This document shows positions 1 to 7,026 of a stretch of DNA of 17,487 bases, in pieces. The DNA is from Actinomycetes bacterium. GTDB taxonomy: Bacteria > Actinomycetota > Actinomycetes > Actinomycetales > Cellulomonadaceae. The notes under the pieces are model-generated. The model made no database searches. It worked only from the letters and a program-made list of their open reading frames with translations, and was not told the origin of the DNA. Position 1 is the stretch's first letter. Every line of letters starts with the position of its first letter. The translations under genes were made by a program, and so were the position numbers. Location: assembly GCA_023424135.1 (NCBI GenBank), contig JAFAEH010000234.1, positions 1 to 17,487 on the forward strand, read 5' to 3'.

Positions 1-235
1 CCCCCGGGTCGCGCGCGGCCCGCGCCTGCCCCTCCAGGACGACGTCGACGCGCACGAGGCGCAGCGCCTCGCCGCCCGGACCGACGACCCGCGCGCCGAC
101 GAGCACGCCGAGCCGCTCCAGGAGCCGCGTGGCGGCGCCCGCACGGTCGCGCCACCACCCGTCCGGGCGTGACCCGACGACGTTCGCCGCGTCGACGACG
201 AGCACGACCTCCTGCACCGCCGTCTCCCCCGTCAC
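1..235 (-). CDS. NYN/PIN-like protein, N-terminal part only (gene runs off the window)
   Basis: An open frame reads leftward from a GTG at 233-235 to the window edge without a stop, giving about 78 residues. It begins VTGETAVQEVVLVVDAANVV and continues with a GSRPDGWWRDRAGAA stretch. A short hydrophobic strand ending in an acidic residue and followed by AANVVGS resembles the first strand of NYN/PIN-type nucleases, and I recall similar uncharacterised actinobacterial proteins that start this way. Only the N-terminus is present, so the other metal-binding acids cannot be checked. The start lies 7 bases after the cofE stop, so the gene is probably the third member of the same minus-strand operon. 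A GTG seven codons in is an alternative start. The coding call is fairly good; the nuclease function is a guess. Confidence 0.6.
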   Translation of the reverse strand, partial: MTGETAVQEVVLVVDAANVVGSRPDGWWRDRAGAATRLLERLGVLVGARVVGPGGEALRLVRVDVVLEGQARAARDPG

Positions 236-242
236 CGCTGCC

Positions 243-1025
243 TCACCGGCCCTCGAGCGCGTCCTTCCAGCCCTGCGCGTACGCCTCGGCCGAGCCCTGG
301 TGGAACATGTCGTCGGGGCCCGTGCGCACCAGCACGCGCGCGCCGGGGCCGTCGTCGTCGGTCACGAGGTGCCCGACGCCGCGCACGACGGCGACGGGCC
401 GGCCCGACGCCTTGCCCTTGACGAGCTCCGCCGCGCTCGCGACCTCGTCGGCCACCGCGGCGACCGTCATCGTCAGCGCGCGCCCGAACGTGTCGACCTG
501 ACCGCGCAGGTCGTCGAGCACCTGGACACCGGCGGCACCGATCGTCAGGTCCGTGACGCCCTGCCGCCAGGGGCGCCCGGCCGTGTCCGTCACGAGCACG
601 CCGACGCGCACACCGAACGCGTCACGCAGGCCCGCGCGCAGCGCACGGGCGGACGCGTCGGGGTCGACCGGCAGCAGCAGGACCGTGCCCTCGGGCGTGT
701 TGGACGCGTCGACGCCGGCGGCCGCCATCACGAGCCCGAGGCGGTTCTCGACGATGCGCGTCACACCGCCGGGGTGCTCACGGGTCGCGACGACGCGCAC
801 GGTCTCCTCGGTGATCGCCTGCTCGCGGTCGTCGGCGGCGACGACACGTCCCTCCGCCTTGGAGACGACCTTGCTCGTCACGACCACGACGTCACCGTCC
901 GCGAGCGCGTGCGACGGCTCGGGGTCGGCACGCAGCGCTGCGACGACGAGCCCGCCGAGGTCGTCCCCGGGGACGACCTCGCGGATCCCGCCGGGCGCCC
1001 AGGCGCGCAGCTCGTGGGCCGTCAC
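243..1025 (-). CDS. cofE: coenzyme F420-0:L-glutamate ligase (stand-alone CofE)
   Basis: Encodes 260 residues from a GTG start. CofE/FbiB-type ligases add gamma-linked glutamates to F420-0 in the cytoplasm using GTP and metal ions. Family motifs visible in order are VVVTSKVVSKAEGR (residues 47-60), AAGVDASN (102-109), LPVDPDASA (118-126), the metal and nucleotide-site stretch VTDTAGRPWRQG (145-156) and GRPVAVVRGV (208-217). The length matches archaeal CofE (about 250 residues). Mycobacterial FbiB is longer because it carries a C-terminal FMN-binding nitroreductase-like domain, and no such domain follows here. The start codon overlaps the stop of the upstream F420-dependent oxidoreductase (GTGA at 1022-1025), so translation is probably coupled. 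The family is certain; how many glutamates it adds cannot be told from sequence. Confidence 0.93.
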   Translation of the reverse strand: MTAHELRAWAPGGIREVVPGDDLGGLVVAALRADPEPSHALADGDVVVVTSKVVSKAEGRVVAADDREQAITEETVRVVATREHPGGVTRIVENRLGLVMAAAGVDASNTPEGTVLLLPVDPDASARALRAGLRDAFGVRVGVLVTDTAGRPWRQGVTDLTIGAAGVQVLDDLRGQVDTFGRALTMTVAAVADEVASAAELVKGKASGRPVAVVRGVGHLVTDDDGPGARVLVRTGPDDMFHQGSAEAYAQGWKDALEGR

Positions 1026-2023
1026 CGGCTCAGCCCCGGCAGCACGTCACGACCGAAGACCTCGATCCACTCGCGCTGGTTGCGACCGACGTTGTGCAGG
1101 TAGATGCGGTCGAACCCGAGGTCGACGTACCTCTGGATCGCGGCGCGGTGCACGTCGGGGTCCGACGAGATGACCATGCGACCCTCGAAGTCCTCGGGCC
1201 GCACGAGCTTGGCCATCTGCTCGAAGTCGAACGGCGAGCGGATGTCCGCCTTGGGGAACCTCATGGCGCCGTTGGGCCACTCGTGCATCGCGTTCGCGAG
1301 CGCCTCCTCGTCGGTCGGCGCCCACGACAGGTGCAGCTGCAGGACCTTCGGCATCGTGTCGGGGTCCTTGCCGGCCTCGCGCGCACCCTCGGCGAAGCGC
1401 CCGAACAGGCCGGCGATCTTCTCGAGGGGGGCACCGACCGTGATGATCCCGTCGGCGTGGCGCCCCGTGCGCCTGGCCGTCACCGGCCCGGCGGTGGCGA
1501 TGAGGATCTCCGGCGCCACCTCGGGCATGGTCCACAGGCGCGTCGACTCGAGCTTGTAGAACGTCCCGGCGTGCTTGACGTCCTTGCCCGCGAGCGAGGC
1601 CGAGAACAGCTTCTTGATGACGTCGACGGCCTCGAACATGCGGTTGATGCGCTCGGGCGCCTCGGGCCAGTAGCCGGCCACGACGTGCTCGTTGAGCGCC
1701 TCGCCGGAGCCCAGGCCGAGCCAGTGCCGCCCGGGGTACATCGCGGCGAGCGTCGCGGAGGCCTGCGCGACCATCGCGGGGTGCCAGCGGAACGTCGGTG
1801 CGGTGACCCCGGGGCCGAGGTCGCCGCTGGTGCGCTCGCCGACGGCCGTCAGGACGTTCCAGACGAAGGACGACTGCCCCTGGGCGGGCACCCACGGCTG
1901 GAAGTGGTCGGCCGCCATGACGCCGGAGAACCCGTGCGCCTCGGCGTGGGCCGACAGGTCCACCGCCTCGCGCGGGTGGAACTGCTCGAGCATGGCCGCG
2001 TACCCGACCGTCAGACCCGTCAC
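1022..2023 (-). CDS. F420-dependent LLM-class oxidoreductase, FGD-like (TIGR03557-type)
   Basis: Encodes 333 residues in the luciferase-like monooxygenase TIM-barrel superfamily, close to F420-dependent glucose-6-phosphate dehydrogenase (FGD1). Compared with my memory of mycobacterial FGD1, the active-site block AADHFQPW holds Asp39, His40 and Trp44, the GLGSGEALNE motif holds Glu108 (FGD1 Glu109), and the phosphate ligands Lys259 and Arg283 have counterparts at Lys258 and Arg282. The third phosphate ligand, Lys198, has none: the loop after DGIIT reads VGAPLEK, with Ala or Pro at that place. I chose the GTG at 2021-2023 because AGGAGG lies 9 bases before it and family members begin at TGLTVGYAAMLEQF. 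The frame stays open upstream to 2401, but that extension is Arg-rich and looks noncoding. It is the first gene of the operon with cofE. The substrate may be glucose-6-phosphate or a different compound. Confidence 0.92.
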   Translation of the reverse strand: MTGLTVGYAAMLEQFHPREAVDLSAHAEAHGFSGVMAADHFQPWVPAQGQSSFVWNVLTAVGERTSGDLGPGVTAPTFRWHPAMVAQASATLAAMYPGRHWLGLGSGEALNEHVVAGYWPEAPERINRMFEAVDVIKKLFSASLAGKDVKHAGTFYKLESTRLWTMPEVAPEILIATAGPVTARRTGRHADGIITVGAPLEKIAGLFGRFAEGAREAGKDPDTMPKVLQLHLSWAPTDEEALANAMHEWPNGAMRFPKADIRSPFDFEQMAKLVRPEDFEGRMVISSDPDVHRAAIQRYVDLGFDRIYLHNVGRNQREWIEVFGRDVLPGLSR

Positions 2024-2061
2024 CTGGTCGATCCTCCTGGCCACTCGTCCCCTGCCCGTCG

Positions 2062-2067
2062 AGCCTA
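2062..2067 (-). promoter_or_regulatory. possible -10 element for the F420 operon
   Basis: Read on the minus strand this is TAGGCT, a good actinobacterial -10 hexamer, about 39 bases before the oxidoreductase GTG. No convincing -35 lies 16-19 bases upstream, and the best-placed hexamer is GATGAA. The divergent gap 2024-2161 must also hold the promoter of the sugar dehydrogenase gene, for which I see no clear hexamers. Confidence 0.3.
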
Positions 2068-2161
2068 GCCCGGGCGCGAACTGTTTCATCACCCGGCGCC
2101 CGGTGGCGCGGCGTCGGCGGGCCTGGTGGCGTCGGTGCACCGTCGGCGATGGGAGCCCTCG

Positions 2162-3829
2162 ATGACCCGCACCCGCACCACCCCCGGTCCGCTCGCCGTC
2201 ACGCTCGCGGCCCTGTCGGCCGCCGCGCTCGCGGTCACGCTCGCACCCGCGGCGTCGGCGGCGACCGACACCACGGCACCGACGCCCCCGTCCCTGCTGC
2301 GGACCACGCACCTCAAGTGCACGGCGGTCTGGCTGGGCTGGACCCCCTCCACCGACGACGTCGGCGTCGTCGCGTACGACGTCTACCACGACGGTCAGCA
2401 CATGGTGAGCGTCCCGGCGTCACCGACCGCGGCGCGCCTCACGCTCGTCCCCGGGGTCACGTGGGGCGTGTACGTCAACGCACGCGACGCCGCGGGCAAC
2501 GTGTCGCAGGCGAGCGAGACGCTCGAGCTCGTCGTCCCGCCGTGCCAGTCCGACACGAGCCCGCCGACCAACCCGTGGGGCGTGGCCGCACGCGCCGACG
2601 GGACGTCCGTCACGCTGACCTGGCGTGCGTCGAGCGACGACGTGGGCGTGAGCGCCTACGACGTGCTGCGCAACGGTGTGGTCGTGGGCAGCACGCCGGG
2701 TGACGTGCTGTCGTTCGTCGACTCCGGGCTGCGCCCCGGCACGACGTACGCCTACCAGCTCCGCGCACGGGACCAGGCCGGCAACCGGTCCGGGGCGTCG
2801 GCGGTGGTCCGGGTGACGACGGGCGGTGCGTGCACCAACCCGATCTGCTCGGTCACGCAGGTCGCGTCCGAGCGCGACCTGCCGTGGGGGCTGGTCGAGC
2901 TGCCCGACGGGTCGGTCCTCTACACGCGGCGCGACGCGCACCAGGTCGTGCGCCTCGACCCGGCCACGGGTGCGACCGACGTGGTCGGCACGCTGCCCGG
3001 CGTCACGGGGACGGCGGGCGAGGGCGGGCTGCTCGGGCTCGAGGTCGCCGACGACTTCACGTCGGACCCGTGGCTGTACGTCATGCACACGACCGCGTCG
3101 GACAACCGCGTGGTGCGCGTGCGGTACGTGGGCGGTGCGCTGTCCGGTGCGCCCCAGGTGCTGGTCAGCGGGATCCCGCGCAACAAGTACCACAACGGCG
3201 GCCGGCTCCGGTTCGGGCCCGACGGCATGCTCTACGTCGCGACGGGCGACGGGCAGAACCCGCAGTGGGCGCAGGACACGGCGAACCTCGCGGGCAAGGT
3301 GCTGCGCATCCGGCCCGACGGGTCGGTCCCCGCGGACAATCCGTTCGGCAACGCGGTGTGGAGCTACGGGCACCGCAACCCGCAGGGGCTGGCGTTCGAC
3401 GCGCAGGGCCGGCTCTGGCAGCAGGAGTTCGGCAACTCGCTGATGGACGAGACGAACGTCGTCGTGCGCGGCGGCAACTACGGGTGGCCGCAGTGCGAGG
3501 GCACGAGCGGGGAGTGCACCGGTCCCGGCCTCGTCGCACCGCGCCTGACCCTGCCGGTGGCCTCCGGGTCGTGCAGCGGCGTCGCGGTCACCGGGGACCA
3601 CCTGTGGATCGCGTGCCTGCGCGGGGCGCGCCTGTACCGCGCGACGATCACGCCCGCGGGTGAGCTGACGGACGTGCGCACGCTGCTGTCGGGCACCCAC
3701 GGGCGGCTGCGCACGGTCGAGCCGTCGGGTGACGGCAGCCTGTGGCTCACGACGAGCACGCGCGGCGACAAGGACTCGACGGCGAACAACAGCGACGAGA
3801 GGATCCTGCGCGTCACCCCCGGCGGCTGA
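2162..3829 (+). CDS. secreted glucose/sorbosone (PQQ-type) dehydrogenase with two N-terminal FnIII domains
   Basis: Encodes 555 residues. A Sec signal peptide (basic MTRTRTT, then a hydrophobic Ala/Leu run) has a likely cleavage site after ASA at residue 33. Two fibronectin type III domains follow at about 38-127 and 132-221. They look like recent copies: DDVGVVAYDV against DDVGVSAYDV, and ARDAAGNVS against ARDQAGNRS. Residues 228-555 form the six-bladed propeller of the soluble quinoprotein dehydrogenase family, with GEGGLLGLEV (287-295), HNGGRLRFGPDGMLYVATGD (344-363), YGHRNPQGLAFD (402-413), GGNYGWP (437-443) and a C-terminal TRGDKDS (533-539). The His in HNGG is the expected catalytic base. 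The family oxidises aldoses or related sugars at the cell exterior. I chose the ATG at 2162, preceded by GGGAG and the signal peptide; an upstream GTG at 2126 would add a non-signal-like tail. The substrate is unknown, and no PQQ synthesis genes are in view. Confidence 0.9.
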   Translation: MTRTRTTPGPLAVTLAALSAAALAVTLAPAASAATDTTAPTPPSLLRTTHLKCTAVWLGWTPSTDDVGVVAYDVYHDGQHMVSVPASPTAARLTLVPGVTWGVYVNARDAAGNVSQASETLELVVPPCQSDTSPPTNPWGVAARADGTSVTLTWRASSDDVGVSAYDVLRNGVVVGSTPGDVLSFVDSGLRPGTTYAYQLRARDQAGNRSGASAVVRVTTGGACTNPICSVTQVASERDLPWGLVELPDGSVLYTRRDAHQVVRLDPATGATDVVGTLPGVTGTAGEGGLLGLEVADDFTSDPWLYVMHTTASDNRVVRVRYVGGALSGAPQVLVSGIPRNKYHNGGRLRFGPDGMLYVATGDGQNPQWAQDTANLAGKVLRIRPDGSVPADNPFGNAVWSYGHRNPQGLAFDAQGRLWQQEFGNSLMDETNVVVRGGNYGWPQCEGTSGECTGPGLVAPRLTLPVASGSCSGVAVTGDHLWIACLRGARLYRATITPAGELTDVRTLLSGTHGRLRTVEPSGDGSLWLTTSTRGDKDSTANNSDERILRVTPGG

Positions 3830-3838
3830 GGCACGTGG

Positions 3839-4813
3839 TCACACCGGCTCGGCCGCCGCGGTGCGGACCTCGGCGGCCGGCGGGGGTGCGGCGCCACGAC
3901 GCACGTCGCGGTCGGCTCCCGCGCGCACGAGCGCGACCCCGGTGACGACGAGCACGGCACCGGCCCCCTGCACGGGCAGCGGCTGCTCGCCGAGCAGCAC
4001 CCAGGCCAGCAGCACGGCGAGCAGCACCTCGGACAGCGCGAGGAACGACGCGAGACGCTCCCCCAGCAGCCGCACCGAGAACGCGGACACGCCGTACGCG
4101 AGCGCGGTGGGCACGGCCCCGACGACGAGGAGCGGGACCAGCCAGTGCACGCGTGCGCCGAGCAGGTCGACCCGCACGTCGGGCGCCTCGACGGGCAGCA
4201 CGCCCACCGCGGCCAGCACGCCGACGACCACGGCGCCGACCGCCATCGCGGTGCCCGCGAGGCTGACGGGCGGCAGCGCGATCGGCCGGGCGGTGAGCGC
4301 GAAGTAGGCGGCGTTGCCGATGGCGGCGGCGAACGCGAACGCGAGCCCCAGCGGGTCGAGCTGCAGGCTGCCGGTCACGTCGAGGACGAGGACGAGGCCG
4401 CCGGTCGCGAGAGCGGCGCCGACGAGCGTCGCCCGGGCCGGCGCCCGGCCCGAGCGCACCCAGGACCACGCGAGCAGGAGCAGCGGACCGGTGTACTCGA
4501 CGAGCAGCGCGACCGCGACGGGCAGTCGGTCGACCGCGAAGAAGTACATGGTCGACGCGCCCGCGACGCCCAGCAGCCCGAGCCAGACGACCGTCGGCCA
4601 GTCGGTCCGCAGCGCGGACCAGCGTCCCCGCAGCGCCCAGAGCGCGGGGCCCGCGAGGAGCAGCGCACCGACCGCGAGCCGCACGACGATGGCGGCTCCC
4701 GGGCTCCAGCCCGCGGCGAGCAGGGGCTTGACGACCGGACCGCTGGTCGCGAACGCGAGCGCTGCGAGCAGTCCCGCGGCGGTCCCGACGGTGCGCGTGC
4801 CCGTCCCGTGCAT
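3839..4813 (-). CDS. EamA/DMT-family transporter
   Basis: Encodes 324 residues with about ten hydrophobic segments in two homologous halves, the layout of EamA-type drug/metabolite transporters. Family-like stretches are ALAFATSGPVVKPLL near the N-terminus, the end of the first half (ASTMYFFAVDRLPVAVALLVE followed by YTGPLLLLAWSW) and the matching second-half segment SVRLLGERLASFLALSEVLL followed by AVLLAWVLLGEQPLP. Such proteins usually export amino acids or small metabolites across the cytoplasmic membrane; the substrate cannot be read from sequence. I chose the ATG at 4811-4813 because GGGAG sits 6 bases before it. The frame extends further upstream, but that part is Arg/Pro-rich and lacks membrane character. 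It ends 9 bases from the convergent dehydrogenase gene, leaving no room for a separate terminator. Confidence 0.88.
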   Translation of the reverse strand: MHGTGTRTVGTAAGLLAALAFATSGPVVKPLLAAGWSPGAAIVVRLAVGALLLAGPALWALRGRWSALRTDWPTVVWLGLLGVAGASTMYFFAVDRLPVAVALLVEYTGPLLLLAWSWVRSGRAPARATLVGAALATGGLVLVLDVTGSLQLDPLGLAFAFAAAIGNAAYFALTARPIALPPVSLAGTAMAVGAVVVGVLAAVGVLPVEAPDVRVDLLGARVHWLVPLLVVGAVPTALAYGVSAFSVRLLGERLASFLALSEVLLAVLLAWVLLGEQPLPVQGAGAVLVVTGVALVRAGADRDVRRGAAPPPAAEVRTAAAEPV

Positions 4814-4955
4814 CCCGGCTCCCTGGTGCTGCGCGCCGGGCGGCCGCGACGAGGGCGCGGCACGGCGGCGACGGTGGTGCGCCGACGGTGGCCGACGCGG
4901 TGGGAGCACGGGACGCGGCGGCCGGGATCACCGGGTGTCAGCACCGTCCCACTCC

Positions 4956-4961
4956 TATGCT
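4956..4961 (+). promoter_or_regulatory. possible -10 element for the CGNR regulator gene
   Basis: TATGCT matches the TATAAT consensus at four of six positions and lies 35 bases before the CGNR start. A TTGACA-like -35 at the right distance is not evident; TGTCAG at 4936-4941 is only 14 bases away. The gap 4814-4996 is divergent with the EamA gene, for which I see no clear promoter. Confidence 0.3.
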
Positions 4962-4996
4962 CGTGACGCTAACCCCGCACGCCGACAGGAGTCAAC

Positions 4997-5563
4997 GTGG
5001 TTTTCGCTCGTGACACCGAGATGAACCTGCAGGCCGCGGTCGACCTGGTCAACACCGCCCGCCGCCGCGACGGCCACGACGCGATGAGCACGGTCGGCGA
5101 TCTCGACCGGTTCTTCACGCACTGGGGCTACACGGGACGCCACGACCGCGACGACGCCGAGGTCGCGCAGGTACGGACCGCGCGCGAGCGCATCGCGAGG
5201 TTCTGGGACGTCGGACGCGACGAGGCCGCCGATCTCGTCAACGCGATGCTGCGCGAGGCCGACGCCGTCCCGCGCCTCGTCCGTCACGACGCGGTGGACT
5301 GGCACCTGCACGCCACCGCACCCGGCGCCGCGCTCGCCGCCGTGATCGTCGTCGAGACCGCGATGGGCGTCGTCGACGTGGTGCGCTCCGACGAGTACGG
5401 GCGCCTGCGCCGGTGCCAGGGCGAGGGATGCACCGCGGTGCTCGTGGACCTCTCGCGCAACCGCTCGCGGCGGTTCTGCGACGTCAACGGCTGCGGCAAC
5501 CGTGCGCACGTCGCGGCCTACCGCGCGCGGCGCGCCGCCGGACCCGATGCGGCGTTTGGTTGA
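4997..5563 (+). CDS. CGNR zinc-finger protein (ABATE-domain type), probable transcription factor
   Basis: Encodes 188 residues. The N-terminal 130 residues match the ABATE domain that usually precedes the CGNR finger, including the opening DTEMNLQAAVDLVNTA. The C-terminal CGNR finger has Cys140 and Cys145 in RCQGEGC, then Cys161 and Cys166 in FCDVNGCGNR, with CGNR itself at 166-169, followed by a basic tail HVAAYRARRA. Four-Cys fingers of this family are thought to bind DNA, and several members sit beside genes they may control. The GTG start is supported by AGGAG 5 bases upstream. The stop codon lies inside a 16-bp palindrome (5558-5573) at the probable promoter of the next two genes, which suggests, without proof, that this protein regulates them or itself. 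Confidence 0.88.
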   Translation: MVFARDTEMNLQAAVDLVNTARRRDGHDAMSTVGDLDRFFTHWGYTGRHDRDDAEVAQVRTARERIARFWDVGRDEAADLVNAMLREADAVPRLVRHDAVDWHLHATAPGAALAAVIVVETAMGVVDVVRSDEYGRLRRCQGEGCTAVLVDLSRNRSRRFCDVNGCGNRAHVAAYRARRAAGPDAAFG

Positions 5564-5584
5564 CGGTTCAACCTCGCGTACGCT
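5556..5584 (+). promoter_or_regulatory. candidate promoter of the DUF3105-DUF305 pair
   Basis: TTGGTT (5556-5561) and TACGCT (5579-5584) are separated by exactly 17 bases, a plausible housekeeping-sigma arrangement, about 45 bases before the DUF3105 ATG. The -35 part overlaps the end of the CGNR gene. The 65-base gap to the next gene makes a separate transcript possible. Confidence 0.4.
5558..5573. promoter_or_regulatory. 16-bp perfect palindrome, candidate operator
   Basis: GGTTGA-CGGT-TCAACC has two perfect 6-base arms around a 4-base centre. It spans the CGNR stop codon and the spacer of the candidate promoter, where a bound protein would block or reshape transcription of DUF3105-DUF305. 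It is AT-richer than its surroundings. A weak RNA hairpin is the alternative, but the arms are short and no U-tract follows. Confidence 0.4.
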
Positions 5585-5628
5585 GACGCCCCACCGGCCG
5601 CCCGCGACGACGATACGGAGACCCCGGC

Positions 5629-6270
5629 ATGAGCAAGTCCTCCCAGCGCAACGACGAGCGCGCAGCACGGCTCGCTCAGATCCAGGCCGAGCAGCGCCGC
5701 GCGTCGCAGCGACGCACGTGGATCGTCGGCGGCGTCGTCGGCACCCTCGTCGTCGCGCTCGTCGCCGTCACGTCCGTCGTGCTCATCGGCGAGGCGCGGC
5801 GCACGTCGGCGCTCGACGCCCAGGCGGCATCCGAGATCGACGGCGTCGAGACGTTCGACGGTCTGGTCTTCGACCACGTGACGACCGAGGTCGACTACCC
5901 GCAGACCCCGCCCGCCGGCGGGGAGCACAACGCCGTGTGGCAGAACTGCGGCGTCTACGACGCGCCCGTCGTCAACGAGCACGCCGTGCACTCCCTCGAG
6001 CACGGCGCCGTCTGGATCACGTACGACCCCGACCTGCCGGCCGAGCAGGTCGCCACGCTGCGCGCGCTCGCCGACGGCGAGTCCTACGTGCTGCTCTCGC
6101 CGTACGACGGCCTGCCCTCGCCCGTCGTCGCCAGCGCCTGGGGCTACCAGCTCCAGGTCGACGACGCCGACGACGAGCGCCTGCCGGTCTTCCTGCGCAA
6201 GTACCTGCTGAACCCCGACCTGCCCGAGGCCGGCGCCCTGTGCAGCAACGGGGTCGGCACACCGGCGTGA
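5629..6270 (+). CDS. DUF3105 membrane-anchored protein
   Basis: Encodes 213 residues: a charged cytoplasmic N-terminus (1-30), one membrane segment at about 31-53, then an extracytoplasmic DUF3105 domain. The family signature is clear: YPQTPPAGGEHNAVWQNCGVY (90-110), then NEHAVHSLEHGAVWITYDP (116-134). Conserved His100, His118, His121 and His125 and cysteines 107 and 205 would suit metal binding or a disulfide, but the family's function is not established. GGAG 8 bases before the ATG supports the start. The stop overlaps the start of the DUF305 gene (GTGA, 6267-6270), a strong sign the two proteins are made together. The family call is firm and the role unknown. Confidence 0.9.
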   Translation: MSKSSQRNDERAARLAQIQAEQRRASQRRTWIVGGVVGTLVVALVAVTSVVLIGEARRTSALDAQAASEIDGVETFDGLVFDHVTTEVDYPQTPPAGGEHNAVWQNCGVYDAPVVNEHAVHSLEHGAVWITYDPDLPAEQVATLRALADGESYVLLSPYDGLPSPVVASAWGYQLQVDDADDERLPVFLRKYLLNPDLPEAGALCSNGVGTPA

Positions 6271-6971
6271 GCACGCACGACGGCGACGCGACCGCTGCAC
6301 CCGCCCCCCGCTCGGCGCTGCACGAGGCGCTCGGCGCGCTGACCGGGACGGCCCGCGTCGTGGTCGGTGTGCTCGTCGCGCTCGCGCTGCTGCTCGGGCT
6401 GGCGCTCGGGGCGACGCTCGTCGCCCGCCCCGGCACGGCGTCCCCCGCCGACGACTCGGTCGAGGCGGGCTTCGCACGCGACATGCAGGCCCACCACGCC
6501 CAGGCGGTCGAGCTGTCCGTCCTCCTGCGGGACCGGTCGGACGACGAGACGCTGCGCGCCATCGCGCTCGACATCCTGACGATCCAGCAGCAGCAGATCG
6601 GCCAGATGGCCGCGTGGCTGCGACTGTGGGGCCTGCCCGCGTCGTCGGGCACCGGCTCGATGGCGTGGATGGGCGACGGGACGCACGGGCACGGCGCGAC
6701 CGGCGGCGCGCTGTCGGACATGCCGGGCTGGGTCCAGGCCGACGACCTGGCCGCGCTGCGCGACGCCGAGGGCGTCGACGCCGAGCGGGTCTTCCTCGAG
6801 CTGATGATCGCCCACCACGCCGGCGGCGTGGAGATGGCCCGCTACGCCGTCGAGCACGCGCACCACCCCGAGGTCGTCCGGCTCGCCCAGGGGATCGTCG
6901 ACTCCCAGACCCGCGAGACCGTCGTCCTGCAGGACCTCCTCGACGCCCGCGGCGGCCCGCCGGCCCGCTGA
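6267..6971 (+). CDS. DUF305 family membrane-anchored protein
   Basis: Encodes 234 residues from a GTG that overlaps the DUF3105 stop. One membrane segment at about 31-53 places the rest outside the cytoplasm. The DUF305 domain is a ferritin-like helical bundle with two repeated signature helices: FARDMQAHHAQAVELS (69-84) and MIAHHAGGVEMAR (180-192). The paired His-His with nearby Met (Met73/His76/His77; Met180/His183/His184/Met190) looks like a soft-metal site, and a Met/Gly/His-rich loop (about 131-153) lies between the repeats. One DUF305 protein, CopM of Synechocystis, binds copper; I infer a possible copper or other metal role here. It is followed by valS after 55 bases. Confidence 0.9.
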   Translation: MSTHDGDATAAPAPRSALHEALGALTGTARVVVGVLVALALLLGLALGATLVARPGTASPADDSVEAGFARDMQAHHAQAVELSVLLRDRSDDETLRAIALDILTIQQQQIGQMAAWLRLWGLPASSGTGSMAWMGDGTHGHGATGGALSDMPGWVQADDLAALRDAEGVDAERVFLELMIAHHAGGVEMARYAVEHAHHPEVVRLAQGIVDSQTRETVVLQDLLDARGGPPAR

Positions 6972-7026
6972 CGGCGCGCCCGGCGACGTGCACGCGGGGC
7001 CCCGCGATCTGGGAGGATGTGTGCCC

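Noticed and set aside
2024..2401. N-terminal extension of the oxidoreductase frame
   Set aside because: The added residues are Arg/Gly-rich, unlike the family, overlap the start of the divergent dehydrogenase gene, and an AGGAGG marks the internal GTG at 2021-2023.
2420..3700. Minus-strand frame of about 1.3 kb opposite the sugar dehydrogenase
   Set aside because: Its product is an Arg/His/Val-rich shadow without domains, while the plus strand has a signal peptide and clear FnIII and GSDH motifs.
4814..4931. Longer start for the EamA transporter
   Set aside because: The extra residues are Arg/Pro/His-rich with no membrane character, and GGGAG correctly precedes the ATG at 4811-4813.
6972..7026. 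T-box or attenuator leader for valS
   Set aside because: The gap is only 55 bases, far too short for a T-box, and no hairpin pair is visible.
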